From Cherax quadricarinatus (taxonomy: Eukaryota; Arthropoda; Malacostraca; Decapoda; Parastacidae), in the NCBI RefSeq assembly GCF_038502225.1, contig NC_091374.1, positions 5,851,020-5,915,019 of the forward strand: a stretch of 64,000 bases of DNA, read 5' to 3'. This document shows, in pieces, positions 51,820-62,059 of the stretch (position 1 is its first letter; each line of letters opens with the position of its first letter). The notes under the pieces were generated by a model. The model was not told the origin of the DNA, did not search any database, and saw only the letters and a program-made list of their open reading frames with translations. The position numbers were made by a program, and so were the translations under genes.

Positions 51820-52195
51820 ATTGCTCTTAGTTTGTAAATGACGTGAGGCAGGATAACGGTTCTTAGCTTGTAAATGACGTGAGGCAGGATAACGGTTCTT
51901 AGCTTGTAAATGACGTGAGGAAGGATAACGGTTCTTAGCTTGTAAATGACGTGAGGCAGGATAACGGTTCTTAGCTTGTAAATGACGTGAGGCAGGATAA
52001 CGGTTCTTAGCTTGTAAATGACGTGAGGCAGGATAACGGTTCTTAGCTTGTAAATGACGTGAAGCAGGATAACGGTTCTTAGCTTGTAAATGACGTGAAG
52101 CAGGATAACGGTTCTTAGCTTGTAAATGACGTGAGGCAGGATAACGGTTCTTAGCTTGTAAATGACGTGAAGCAGGATAACGGTTCTTGTCATGT
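51820..52195. repeat. 36-bp minisatellite, about 10 copies
   Basis: Unit contains AACGGTTCTTAGCTTGTAAA and TGACGTGAGGCAGGAT. The last units are decayed (GGTTCTTGTCATG). Twelve-codon periodicity leaves the minus strand open (TVILPHVIYKLR). Confidence 0.96.
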
Positions 52196-52454
52196 AAATG
52201 AGCTAAGGGAAGCTAACAGCTCTTTGCTTGTAAATTCAATTATCTAAAAGCCTGTGGTAGGTGTGCTACACACCTGGATAAACACACATACACACACGGC
52301 AGCACCTGCATCAGTATTTAGATGATAACTGCTTGCCACGCCGAAACGCACACACACAGTTATGTACACACGTGTGCTCATACTGTACACACACACACAC
52401 GTTAATCTACATATTACGTGGTTCATTCTCAATGTCATGGTTCACACCTGAACG
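52196..52454. other. Spacer with loose CA tracts
   Basis: Several short CACACA runs (52286-52298, 52351-52360, 52386-52400). Nothing else recognised. Confidence 0.5.
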
Positions 52455-52522
52455 TCACACACACACACACACGCACACACACACACACACACACACGCAC
52501 ACACACACACACACACACACAC
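52455..52522. repeat. (CA)n microsatellite with CG interruptions
   Basis: About 33 CA dinucleotides with two ACGC interruptions. Confidence 0.96.
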
Positions 52523-52984
52523 CTGCCAGCTTATAACCTACCCGAAATTAATACTAATTTTTATTTAGCACAATTAGGCACACCAGCCTACCACACCTGT
52601 CAACAGGTGTTTCAGAAGAGCCACAGGTGGGAGGCACCTGAGCCTAAGTGTTAACGTGTCACCCGAGGCTCTGGCCTCTGTACAAGACCAACAAATCTTA
52701 CTAATCTGTAAGAGTCTTGTGGAAGAGCTGCCCTTGATTAGTAATGAGTAATGGCACTAGCATATCTACCAACCTTGGAGAAATATGGAGGGACTGACCA
52801 CCTCATATACTACTTCCCAAAGGTTGAGGGACTGATTACGTCACCTTCATTTCAGTACCACACCTGCTGCCTCTGTATCTGACTGAAGAAGTCGAGTGTG
52901 TAGGTCAAACATTGCAATAATAAATATACCAAACTGTTGCATGTGTCTCTTTATCAAGTTATTTAATACTTATTATTGAACCAC
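52523..52984. other. Spacer with a hammerhead-like retroelement end
   Basis: At 52826-52925: GGTTGAGGGACTGATTACG, CTGACTGAAGAAG, GTGTGTAGGTCAAAC, TTGCAATAATAAATATACC. I recall related blocks in decapod DNA with a CTGA(T/A)GA ... GCGAAAC core. Here the core is mutated (GTCAAAC). Possibly a Penelope-like end. The rest is unrecognised. Confidence 0.35.
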
Positions 52985-54632
52985 GCTTGTGGACTGACCA
53001 CCATGCACTCCTCGTGGACTGATCACCATACACTCCTCGTGGACTGATCACCATACACTCCTCGTGGACTGATCACCATACACTCCTCGTGGACTGACCA
53101 CCATACACTCCTCGTGGACTGATCACCATACACTCCTCGTGGACTGATCACCATACACTCCTCGTGGACTGACCACCATACACTCCTCGTGGACTGATCA
53201 CCATGCACTCCTCGTGGACTGATCACCATGCACTCCTCGTGGACTGATCACCATGCACTCCTCGTGGACTGATCACCATGCACTCCTCGTGGACTGATCA
53301 CCATACACTCCTCGTGGACTGACCACCATACACTCCTCGTGGACTGACCACCATACACTCCTCGTGGACTGATCACCATGCACTCCTCGTGGACTGATCA
53401 CCATGCACTCCTCGTGGACTGATCACCATGCACTCCTCGTGGACTGATCACCATGCACTCCTCGTGGACTGATCACCATGCACTCCTCGTGGACTGATCA
53501 CCATGCACTCCTCGTGGACTGACCACCATACACTCCTCGTGGACTGATCACCATGCACTCCTCGTGGACTGATCACCATACACTCCTCGTGGACTGACCA
53601 CCATACACTCCTCGTGGACTGATCACCATACACTCCTCGTGGACTGATCACCATACACTCCTCGTGGACTGACCACCATACACTCCTCGTGGACTGATCA
53701 CCATACACTCCTCGTGGACTGATCACCATACACTCCTCGTGGACTGATCACCATGCACTCCTCGTGGACTGATCACCATACACTCCTCGTGGACTGATCA
53801 CCATGCACTCCTCGTGGACTGATCACCATGCACTCCTCGTGGACTGATCACCATGCACTCCTCGTGGACTGATCACCATGCACTCCTCGTGGACTGATCA
53901 CCATGCACTCCTCGTGGACTGATCACCATACACTCCTCGTGGACTGACCACCATACACTCCTCGTGGACTGATCACCATGCACTCCTCGTGGACTGATCA
54001 CCATGCACTCCTCGTGGACTGATCACCATACACTCCTCGTGGACTGATCACCATGCACTCCTCGTGGACTGATCACCATGCACTCCTCGTGGACTGATCA
54101 CCATACACTCCTCGTGGACTGATCACCATGCACTCCTCGTGGACTGATCACCATGCACTCCTCGTGGACTGATCACCATGCACTCCTCGTGGACTGATCA
54201 CCATGCACTCCTCGTGGACTGATCACCATGCACTCCTCGTGGACTGATCACCATGCACTCCTCGTGGACTGATCACCATGCACTCCTCGTGGACTGATCA
54301 CCATACACTCCTCGTGGACTGATCACCATGCACTCCTCGTGGACTGATCACCATGCACTCCTCGTGGACTGATCACCATACACTCCTCGTGGACTGATCA
54401 CCATACACTCCTCGTGGACTGATCACCATACACTCCTCGTGGACTGATCACCATACACTCCTCGTGGACTGATCACCATGCACTCCTCGTGGACTGATCA
54501 CCATGCACTCCTCGTGGACTGATCACCATGCACTCCTCGTGGACTGATCACCATGCACTCCTCGTGGACTGATCACCATGCACTCCTCGTGGACTGATCA
54601 CCATGCACTCCTCGTGGACTGATCACCATGCT
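52985..54632. repeat. 25-bp minisatellite (about 66 copies)
   Basis: Unit contains GGACTGATCACCATGCACTC followed by CTCGT. Variants: TGATCA/TGACCA and ATGCAC/ATACAC; the right part is dominated by the TGATCA plus ATGCAC form. Runs of the same variant indicate local homogenisation. Confidence 0.97.
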
Positions 54633-54684
54633 ACGAGAATTTCTTTACTGATGATCCCTGACTGTTTAGTGAACTTGTCGATAT

Positions 54685-55045
54685 CTTAACTAGAAGTGAC
54701 TAGTGTGTTCCTAGTGTGAGGTTAGAAGTGTTGATCACTGCTAGAAGTGACTAGGGTGTTCCTAGGATGAGGTTAGAAGTGTTGGTCACTGCTAGAAGTG
54801 ACTAGGGTGTTCCTAGGATGAGGTTAGAAGTGTTTCTCGTTGCTAGAAGTGACTAGGGTGTTCCTAGGATGAGGTTAGAAGTGTTGGTCACTGCTAGAAG
54901 TGACTAGGGTGTTCCTAGGATGAGGTTAGAAGTGTTGGTCACTGCTAGAAGTGACTAGGGTGTTCCTAGGATGAGGTTAGAAGTGTTTCTCACTGCTAGA
55001 AGTGACTAGGGTATTCTTAGTGTCAGGGTAAGAGGGTTGGTGACT
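54685..55045. repeat. 51-bp minisatellite, about 7 copies
   Basis: Unit contains GCTAGAAGTGACTAGGGTGT, TCCTAGGATGAGGTTAGAAG and TGTTGGTCACT. First and last units are decayed. Confidence 0.95.
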
Positions 55046-55054
55046 CCTAGATGG

Positions 55055-55125
55055 TAGAAGTGGTGGTGGTACTAGTAATAGTAGTGGCTGTGGTACTAGT
55101 AATATTAGTGGTGGTGGTGGTATAA
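55055..55125. repeat. GTGGTACTAGTAAT degenerate triplet repeat
   Basis: Two to three copies of GGTACTAGTAATA plus (GTGGTG) triplets. Confidence 0.7.
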
Positions 55126-55179
55126 GTGCCCTTAGGACTCACCCCCATCCCATCTGTTATCCTACCTCCCCAACATTCC

Positions 55180-55250
55180 TACCCTCCCACCTGCACCCTC
55201 TCTCCCTCCCACCTGCACCCTCTCTCCCTCCCACCTGCACCCTCCTTCAA
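55180..55250. repeat. 22-bp repeat, 3 copies
   Basis: TCTCCCTCCCACCTGCACCC plus TC, repeated three times. Confidence 0.88.
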
Positions 55251-55294
55251 CACCCGTTGTGTACCAACACCGGAAATCTGTAACCTATGAGCTT

Positions 55295-55455
55295 ATCTTG
55301 CATTGGTCTCATACTGGTCTCGTCTTGGTCTCGTCTAGGGCTCGCCTTGGTCTCGCGTTGGTCTCATCTAAGGCTCGTCTTGGCCTCGTTTCTAAGTTTC
55401 GGCTTTGTCTTGGTCTGGTCTTTGTCTCGCGTTGGTCTCGTCTTGGCCTCGTCTT
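55295..55455. repeat. Irregular TGGTCTCGTCT repeats
   Basis: Imperfect 11-13 bp words such as TTGGTCTCGTC, TAGGGCTCGCC and TTGGTCTCGCG. Too irregular for a single unit length. Confidence 0.75.
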
Positions 55456-56575
55456 CTTCAATACGTAACTTATATACGGAGACAGTATAAAATGAAGTAA
55501 TCAGTCCCTCAACCTTGAAGAATAATACACACAAGTCCATGCAAAATGAGGGGAATCAGTCCCTCGTCCTTCCTAATAAGGCATTACGCTCTCCAAAGCG
55601 AGACTGAAGAACACGAAGGAAGGACGAGAAAGAAAGAAGAAGAAACCGTAAGAAAGTCGATCAATACAAATTTATTCCCTAGGGGACCTGAGATCCCTCC
55701 TTGAAGAACGCCACCCACAACAGCCCACATTCTAGGTGAACAGGGGCGGCAGGTGGAAGGTGCCTCGCCCCCTCACCTCTGTTAATCCACTCCGTGACTC
55801 CCCCCTCACAGGATCCTGAAAGGGAAATCACTGGAGGAGCGGAGGTAAGACAATAATCAAGGAGAAATATCAGGTGGAAGTCGGCAGGTGGGCCGCCATG
55901 TTTGTCTAGCGGTATCTGGCACACGAGGCTGGCTAGGGAGGGGCCAAAGACCCTGGTGAGGGACTGAGGGTAGTATCCCGCAGGCAGTGGACGAAGGAGG
56001 GTGTGCGCAGTTCCTCCGCCCAACATTCCACACACAAACCTTGAAAACTCTCTCTTGCTCTTGTCTCAGAATCCGTGTCGGGGCCGAAAGGAAATACAAA
56101 GGTGTGAAGTGAATAGATGTCTCCGTAAGAGGCACAAGACTGAACGATAAAGTAAACTAGGCCTAAAAGAGATGTTTTGAGTGGAATTATCGCTGGACAC
56201 AACATAGGAGTCAGTGAAGAACGAATAATAATCTCTGTGTACCATGACCAAGGAACTTACCTGACAGTTCACCCACACTATATTAAGCTGGCCTTATATA
56301 CAATGAAGTGAGTATATAACTGTATTTATCATCTATAGTAATGCATCATTATTCACTATGGACAGAGGGATGCGTACTTTGTACAGTTCTGACAGGGCTG
56401 GGCATGGGAACGCAGGATCGAGTCCTGGCCAAGCCGCAGCTCTGTTAATGATATATATTTGGTCCAGGTACATCCAGTCAGAGGTTACATTAAGATAACT
56501 TCATCAGCACTTCTTGGACGTGGTTGTAGCAGCGACAACAACTGTGACCACACTGTCTCACCTCACAACCTGACA
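55456..56575. other. Unrecognised region with a SINE scrap
   Basis: 55700-55760 (CCACCCACAACAGCCCACAT, TCTAGGTGAACAGGGGCGGC, AGGTGG) resembles the middle of the SINE at 18675-18950. Overlapping minus-strand frames of 90-118 codons at 55679-56278 show no family motif. This is the longest interval in the window with neither satellite nor clear LINE sequence, so it is the most plausible place for a host exon, but I cannot identify one. Confidence 0.4.
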
Positions 56576-56716
56576 GTTGTACTTGATGTACACATGGACC
56601 TGATGTACACATGGACCTGATGTACACATGGACCTGATGTACACATGGACCTGATGTACACATGGACCTGATGTACACATGGACCTGATGTACACATGGA
56701 CCTGATGTACACATGG
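56576..56716. repeat. 17-bp tandem repeat, about 8 copies
   Basis: Unit ACATGGACCTGATGTAC. It contains a GTACAT/ATGTAC-type palindrome across the unit border, as does the unrelated 26-bp array. Confidence 0.96.
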
Positions 56717-56793
56717 AGAACAGTTCGACTCCCCGTCCATTCTTCTGTTTACTGTTTTTTCATTGACAATTATTAATTGCGATTTGTCTTGGG

Positions 56794-56796
<3 letters not shown>

Positions 56797-56882
<86 letters not shown>
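56797..56882. repeat. (TA)n microsatellite
   Basis: About 43 TA dinucleotides. Confidence 0.98.
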
Positions 56883-56886
<4 letters not shown>

Positions 56887-56964
56887 GATAATGTGTATGT
56901 GTGTGAGTTAGAGCATGTGTACGCGTCAAGACATTTTTTGTCGACATAACAGTTTACATCCGTC

Positions 56965-56968
<4 letters not shown>

Positions 56969-57005
<37 letters not shown>

Positions 57006-57010
57006 TGTGT
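56969..57010. repeat. (GT)n microsatellite at the LINE-C 3' end
   Basis: About 20 GT dinucleotides passing directly into the LINE-C terminus GTACTCACCTAG. Confidence 0.97.
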
Positions 57011-58712
57011 GTACTCACCTAGTTGAGGTTGCGGGGGTCGAGTCCGAGCTCCTGGCCCCGCCCCTTCACTGATCGCTACTAGGTCACTCTCCCTGAGCCG
57101 TGAGCTTTATCGTACCTCTGCTTAAAGCTATGTATGGATCCTGCCTCCACTACATCGCTTCCCAAACTATTCCACTTACTGACTACTCTGTGGCTGAAGA
57201 AATACTTCCTAACATCCCTGTGATTCATCTGTGTCTTTAGCTTCCAACTGTGTCCCCTTGTTACTGTGTCCAATCTCTGGAACATCCTGTTTTTGTCCAC
57301 CTTGTCAATTCCTCTCAGTATTTTGTATGTCGTTATCATGTCCCCCCTATCTCTCCTGTCCTCCAGTGTCGTCAGGTTGATTTCCCTTAACCTCTCCTCG
57401 TAGGACATACCTCTTAGCTCTGGGACTAGTCTTGTTGCAAACCTTTGCACTTTCTCTAGTTTCTTTACGTGCTTGGCTAGGTGTGGGTTCCAAACTGGTG
57501 CCGCATACTCCAATATGGGCCTAACGTATACGGTGTACAGGGTCCTGAACGATTCCTTATTAAGATGTCGGAATGCTGTTCTGAGGTTTGCTAGGCGCCC
57601 ATATGCTGCAGCAGTTATTTGGTTGATGTGCGCTTCAGGAGATGTGCCTGGTGTTATACTCACCCCAAGATCTTTTTCCTTGAGTGAGGTTTGTAGTCTC
57701 TGACCCCCTAGACTGTACTCCGTTTGCGGCCTTCTTTGCCCTTCCCCAATCTTCATGACTTTGCACTTGGTGGGATTGAACTCCAGGAGCCAATTGCTGG
57801 ACCAGTTCTGCAGCCTGTCCAGATCCCTTTGTAGTTCTGCCTGGTCTTCGATCGAGTGTATTCTTCTCATCAACTTCACGTCATCTGCAAACAGGGACAC
57901 CTCAGAGTCTATTCCTTCCGTCATGTCGTTCACAAATACCAGAAACAGCACTGGTCCTAGGACTGACCCCTGCGGGACCCCGCTGGTCACAGGTGCCCAC
58001 TCTGACACCTCGCCACGTACCATGACTCGCTGCTGTCTTCCTGACAAGTATTCCCTGATCCATTGTAGTGCCTTCCCTGTTATCCCTGCTTGGTCCTCCA
58101 GTTTTTGCACCAATCTCTTGTGTGGAACTGTGTCAAACGCCTTCTTGCAGTCCAAGAAAATGCAATCCACCCACCCCTCTCTCTCTTGTCTTACTGCTGT
58201 CACCATGTCATAGAACTCCAGTAGGTTTGTGACACAGGATTTCCCGTCCCTGAAACCATGCTGGCTGCTGTTGATGAGATCATTCCTTTCTAGGTGTTCC
58301 ACCACTCTTCTCCTGATAATCTTCTCCATGATTTTGCATACTATACATGTCAGTGACACTGGTCTGTAGTTTAATGCTTCATGTCTGTCTCCTTTTTTAA
58401 AGATTGGGACTACATTTGCTGTCTTCCATGCCTCAGGCAATCTCCCTGTTTCGATAGATGTATTGAATATTGTTGTTAGGGGTACACATAGCGCCTCTGC
58501 TCCCTCTCTCAATACCCATGGGGAGATGTTATCTGGCCCCATTGCCTTTGAGGTATCTAGCTCACTCAGAAGCCTCTTCACTTCTTCCTCGGTTGTGTGC
58601 ACTGTGTCCAGCACTTGGTGGTGTGCCCCACCTCTCCGTCTTTCTGGAGTCCCTTCTGTCTCCTCTGTGAACACTTCTTTGAATCTCTTGTTGAGTTCTT
58701 CACATACTTCCC
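57011..58712 (-). mobile_element. LINE-C, best-preserved copy (5' truncated)
   Basis: Minus-strand element: 3' terminus at 57011 (GTACTCACCTAGTTGAGG in plus view), ORF 58712 to 57079, 5' truncation at 58712 where a (GT)n tract begins. Other fragments in the window: 3490-3812, 7069-7231, about 19597-19650, 48269-48660 and the stack 58765-61404. Confidence 0.9.
57079..58674 (-). CDS. LINE-C reverse transcriptase ORF, 531 aa, intact frame
   Basis: The frame is in fact open to the truncation at 58712 ('EVCEELNKRFKEVF' upstream of the Met at 58674), so the Met is internal. Landmarks: 'AMGPDNISPWVL' 44-55; 'ALNYRPVSLTC' 100-110; 'QHGFRDGKSC' 138-147; motif A 'FLDCKKAFDTVPH' 173-185; motif B 'SGVPQGSVLGPVLF' 231-244; motif C 'FADD' 262-265 with both Asp present; 'KDLGVSI' 334-340; 'ILEYAAPVWNPHL' about 387-399; and the C-terminal 'SHRVVSKWNSL' and 'IHSFKQRYDKAHG' pattern. 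CR1/Jockey superfamily. The enzyme would reverse-transcribe the element's RNA from a nicked target. No endonuclease remains, so this copy is not autonomous, but the RT region shows no stop or frameshift. Confidence 0.92.
   Translation of the reverse strand: MFTEETEGTPERRRGGAHHQVLDTVHTTEEEVKRLLSELDTSKAMGPDNISPWVLREGAEALCVPLTTIFNTSIETGRLPEAWKTANVVPIFKKGDRHEALNYRPVSLTCIVCKIMEKIIRRRVVEHLERNDLINSSQHGFRDGKSCVTNLLEFYDMVTAVRQEREGWVDCIFLDCKKAFDTVPHKRLVQKLEDQAGITGKALQWIREYLSGRQQRVMVRGEVSEWAPVTSGVPQGSVLGPVLFLVFVNDMTEGIDSEVSLFADDVKLMRRIHSIEDQAELQRDLDRLQNWSSNWLLEFNPTKCKVMKIGEGQRRPQTEYSLGGQRLQTSLKEKDLGVSITPGTSPEAHINQITAAAYGRLANLRTAFRHLNKESFRTLYTVYVRPILEYAAPVWNPHLAKHVKKLEKVQRFATRLVPELRGMSYEERLREINLTTLEDRRDRGDMITTYKILRGIDKVDKNRMFQRLDTVTRGHSWKLKTQMNHRDVRKYFFSHRVVSKWNSLGSDVVEAGSIHSFKQRYDKAHGSGRVT

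Positions 58713-58764
<52 letters not shown>
58713..58764. repeat. (GT)n between two LINE-C copies
   Basis: About 26 GT dinucleotides lying between the 5' truncation of the 57.0-kb copy and the 3' end of the next copy. Confidence 0.97.
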
Positions 58765-58768
<4 letters not shown>

Positions 58769-59483
58769 CACCATGAACTTTATCAAACCTCGTCTTAAAA
58801 CTATGTATGGTTCCTGCCTCCACTACGTCACTTTCTAGGTTATTCCACTTCCTGACAACTCTATGACTGAAGAAATATTTCCTAACATCCCTCTGACTCA
58901 CTGGAGTCTTCAATTTCCAATTGTGACTCCTTGTTTCTGTGTCCCATCTCTGGAACATCCTGTCTTTGTCCACCTTGTCTATTCCGCGCAGTATTCTATA
59001 TGTCGTTATCATGTCTCCCCTGACCCTCCTGTCCTGTCAGGCCAATTTCCCTTAACCTTTCATCATAGGACAAGCCCATTAGCTCTGAGACTAGTCTTCT
59101 AGCAAACCTTTGCACTTTCTCTAATTTCTTGACGTGCTTGACCAGGTGTGGGTTCCAAACTGGTGCTGCATACTCCAGTATGGGCCTGACGTATATGGTG
59201 TACAGAGTCTTGAATGATTCCTTACTGATGTATCGGAACGCTCGTATGCTGCAGCAATCTGACTGATGTGCGCCTCGGGAGATGCGCTCGGTGTTATACT
59301 CACCCCAAGATCTTTTTCCTTGAGTGAGGTTTGCAGTCTTTGGCCACCTAGACTATACTCTGTCTGCGGTCTTCTTTCCCCTTCCCCGATCTTCATGATT
59401 TTGCATTTGGCGGGGTTAAATTCAAGGAGCCAGTTGCTGGACCAGGCTGTAGCCTGTCCAGGTCTCTATGTAGTCTTGCCTGT
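58765..59483 (-). mobile_element. LINE-C second copy, degenerate
   Basis: Minus strand: C-terminus 'MFQRWDTETRSHNWKLKTP', 'DVRKYFFSHRVVRKWNNL', 'FKTRFDKVHGE' (58768-59012), then in other frames 'WNPHL', and upstream 'MKIGEGERRPQTEYSLGGQR' (59396 leftward). The 3' UTR is missing: ATGAACTTTATC follows TACTCACC directly. A deletion at about 59240 fuses two parts of the frame. 5' truncation near 59480 at a short (GT)n. Confidence 0.85.
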
Positions 59484-59545
59484 GTGTGTGTGCTCATCTA
59501 TTTGTGGTTGCAGGGGTCGATTCGTAGCTCCTAGCCCCGTGAGTG
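59484..59545 (-). mobile_element. LINE-C 3' tail scrap
   Basis: GTGTGTGTGTGCTCATC, TTTGTGGTTGCAGGGG, TCGATTCGTAGCTCC: only the last about 55 bp of the element, followed by the tail of a further copy (GTACCCACCTAAATGTAGC). Confidence 0.75.
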
Positions 59546-61005
59546 TATATGTACCCACCTAAATGTAGCTGCAGGGGGTCGATCCTCAGCTTCTGGGCCC
59601 CCACCTCTCCGCCGGCTGCTACTCACCTGTGTTAACAGCTACCTCTTCGCTCTCTACGTCGATCCACTTCCTGAACAGTCTAAGGCTAAAGAAATATTTC
59701 CTAACATCCCTCTGACTCATCTATTTTTCCAGCTGTGGTCTCGCGTACCAGAGACCTGCCTTTCAGACTCGCTGTCACTTCCTCTCAGTACCTTGTATGT
59801 CGTAATCATGTCACCTCTGATCATTTTGTGGTCCAGTGTTATTAAATTTAGCTCCTCTAGCTTCACCTCACACCTCATATAACTCAGCTCTAACGTTGCA
59901 AATTTGTACTTTTCCGAGCTTCTTTACATACTCTATTAGATGTGGGTTCCATACTGGCGCTGCGTACTCCAAGATGGGCCTGACATGTGTGGTGAATGCT
60001 TCCTTGTTAACCTTCCTGAAAGCTAAACTATAAATTGTCACTCTCGCGTTTGCTCCGGACATTCGGTTGTGTACCTCAGGTGATGTACTCAGAACTATGC
60101 TTACCCAAAGGTCCTTCTCTTCCAGGAGTGCTTGCAGTCTCTTCTCTGCTTCACTCGTCTTTGTATCCCTAAAATAAAATAAAAATTGCTAAAATTCATT
60201 ATTTTAGAGAAAAAGTGTTTATTTTTATAGATTTTCAGATATTTTTTATTTTTTTTTATATTTATATGCAGAAGAAGCCACAAGGAGATGGAAGCTTTTA
60301 GCTCTAGATCTTTCGCTCTCTCGTACGTCATCAGGAGCTGTGCAATGTTGCAAGACAGCAACAGATAGGAGGGGAAATTCTCTATGGCGGTACATGACAC
60401 GGGGTGAGGTTAGGTTAAGCCTTGTCTCAGAGAATTTCCCCTCCTATCTGTTGCTATCTTGCAACATTACATAGCTCCTGACGGCGCACAAGTGTGTGAA
60501 AGATCTAGAGTTGAATATTTCCATCTCCATGTGGCTTGTTATGCATTGTTAAGATGTCTGTTTCTGATCTAACTCCGTATCTTATATATTACAATGTGTA
60601 GAAAATAAGTCTGCATTTACTGAGCTTCATTTGTAATAGACTCTTGTCAATCCTCCAACTGGTTCAGATCCACTTGTAGTATATCTCCTGGTCTACTCCA
60701 GTCTGTGTTCTCCTTAGTTTCATATCTGTGAACACTGACACTCCTGTCTCCACTTCCTCTGTCATGTTAACATTACCAGGAATCAGCACTGGTCCATGTA
60801 CTGACCGTTGAGGAACCCCACTCGTCACACTCTCCCTTCCCGACACCTCTTCCCTGACTAACTCGTTCGTTCCTTCCTTCCTGCTGATTATTCCTTCATC
60901 CACTGTAATACTTTTCCCTGTTATTCCTACCTGCTCCTCTACCCTTTGTCTCACGTCTCTTGTAGGGTAATGTATCGAACACCTTTACACAAGTACACAG
61001 TCCAC

Positions 61006-61020
<15 letters not shown>
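59546..61020 (-). mobile_element. LINE-C-like divergent copy, split by an insertion
   Basis: Minus strand. 59546-60165 covers the 3' UTR and C-terminal region ('HVRPILEYAAPVWNPHLIEY' at about 60000). 60640-61005 is the RT core ('SGVPQRSVHGPVL', 'VNMTEEVETGVSVFTD'), with motif C damaged. The pieces are more diverged from the 57.0-kb copy than the others, so this is an older copy or a subfamily. The interval 60166-60639 is foreign (palindromic element). The 5' end meets a (CT)n at 61009-61046. Confidence 0.75.
60266..60545. mobile_element. Palindromic element with hammerhead-like arms
   Basis: Two arms of about 117 bp (60266-60383 and 60429-60545) are imperfect inverted repeats around a 45-bp spacer. 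Shared words include GAGATGGAA, TCTAGATCTTTC, CAGGAGCT, GCAACAGATAGGAGGGG and AAATTCTCT. Each arm read outward from the centre contains AGCTC, CTGATGA (intact at 60339-60300 on minus; CTGACGG at 60473-60512 on plus), a hairpin, GAAA, GATC, TA and GAGCT (GAGTT in the plus copy): the order of a type I hammerhead ribozyme. Penelope-like retroelements are known to carry such ribozymes. No protein is encoded here. Confidence 0.6.

Positions 61021-61046
<26 letters not shown>
61009..61046. repeat. (CT)n microsatellite
   Basis: About 18 CT dinucleotides between two LINE-C copies. Confidence 0.95.
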
Positions 61047-61047
<1 letters not shown>

Positions 61048-61051
<4 letters not shown>

Positions 61052-61221
61052 GACTCACTTATTTGTGGGTGCAGGGGTCGATTCACAGCTCTTGGCCCCG
61101 CCTCTTCGCTAGCTGTTACCAGGGCAACACTCTCCATGCCCCATGAGCTTTATCGTATCACTTCTTAAAGCTACGTATGGATCCTGCCTTCATCACTCTC
61201 CAGATTGTTCCACTTCCTGAC
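61048..61221 (-). mobile_element. LINE-C 3' fragment
   Basis: GGACTCACTTATTTGTGG, TGCAGGGGTCGATTCAC, then TAAAGCTACGTATGGATCC and CACTTCCTGACAACT: 3' UTR plus the last coding positions, truncated at 61221 where the next copy's tail begins. Confidence 0.85.
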
Positions 61222-61402
61222 AACTGTGTGTGTACTCACCTAATTGTGGTTGCAGGGGTCGATACTCAGCTCCTGGCCCCGCCTCTTCACTGATCGCTAC
61301 TAGGTCCTCTCCCTCTCTGCTTCCTGAGCTTTGTCATACCTCTTCTTAAAACTATGTATGGTTCCTGCCTCCACTACTTCACTTGCTAGGCTATTCCACT
61401 TC

Positions 61403-61404
<2 letters not shown>
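61222..61404 (-). mobile_element. LINE-C 3' fragment
   Basis: GTGTGTGTACTCACCTAATT, GTTGCAGGGGTCGATAC, CTATGTATGGTTCCTGCC, AGGCTATTCCACTTCC. Truncated at 61404 exactly at the start of a long (GT)n. Confidence 0.87.

Positions 61405-61498
<94 letters not shown>
61405..61498. repeat. (GT)n microsatellite
   Basis: About 47 GT dinucleotides at the 5' end of the adjacent LINE-C fragment. Confidence 0.98.
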
Positions 61499-61501
<3 letters not shown>

Positions 61502-61764
61502 ATAGTATATACTTTAACATTTGGCTATACATATAATTCTTATAATGTTTATATAGCAGACGCGTATAAGACAGTATGTGTGTTGGTATATTCATGTACA
61601 CTTGTATATCCGTGTATATTGGTATATGCATATATGCGGGTTGGACTATATTTTTTCCCCACAAGCGTCAGTATATCCATGCGTGTACTGACCTACTTGT
61701 GACTGTGGGGGGTTGAGGCACAGCTCCCGTCCCCGCCTCTCAACTTACCAGACCAGTTTTAACA
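61499..61764. other. Spacer with a diverged LINE-C tail
   Basis: AT-rich; at 61684-61752 the words GTACTGACCTACTTGTGAC, TGTGGGGGGTTGAGGCAC and CGTCCCCGCCTC are a diverged LINE-C 3' end (minus). Confidence 0.5.
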
Positions 61765-61912
61765 CGGACAAAACAACGTTCCGTTAACGTGTTCAAACGC
61801 ATGTTGTGCACGGGTGTACGTGGGAGTAGACGGGTGCACTAGGTGACTTAGACCCGCCCAGCATGGGCCTGTAGGTCTGCTGCAGTCCTCCATATGTTCT
61901 TACGTTCTAATC
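61765..61912 (+). mobile_element. LINE 3' end (LINE-E-like tail)
   Basis: A short coding scrap ('FKRMLCTG') is followed by TGACTTAGACCCGCCCAGC, ATGGGCCTGTAGGTCTGC and TGCAGTCCTCC, ending ATGTTCTTACGTTC. The ending resembles that of the fragment at 20240-20640 (GTAGGCCCGTTGCAGTCTTCC, TTATGTT). Confidence 0.6.
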
Positions 61913-62059
61913 CAAGGAATGGGAGTCTAGCTCCACTTTCCTTGGACGAAGAGCCCTTCACCCTTCAAGGAAACACCTCGCCTTTCATTGTGAATCACAA
62001 ACACAGAAACAAAAGATTTTTTTTTAAATTTCGTCTTGGTGTGGAGGCTGTGGTGATTG

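Noticed and set aside
55679..56278. Overlapping minus-strand frames that might be host exons
   Set aside because: No recognisable domain, and part of the region (55700-55760) matches a SINE scrap. Not enough to call a gene.
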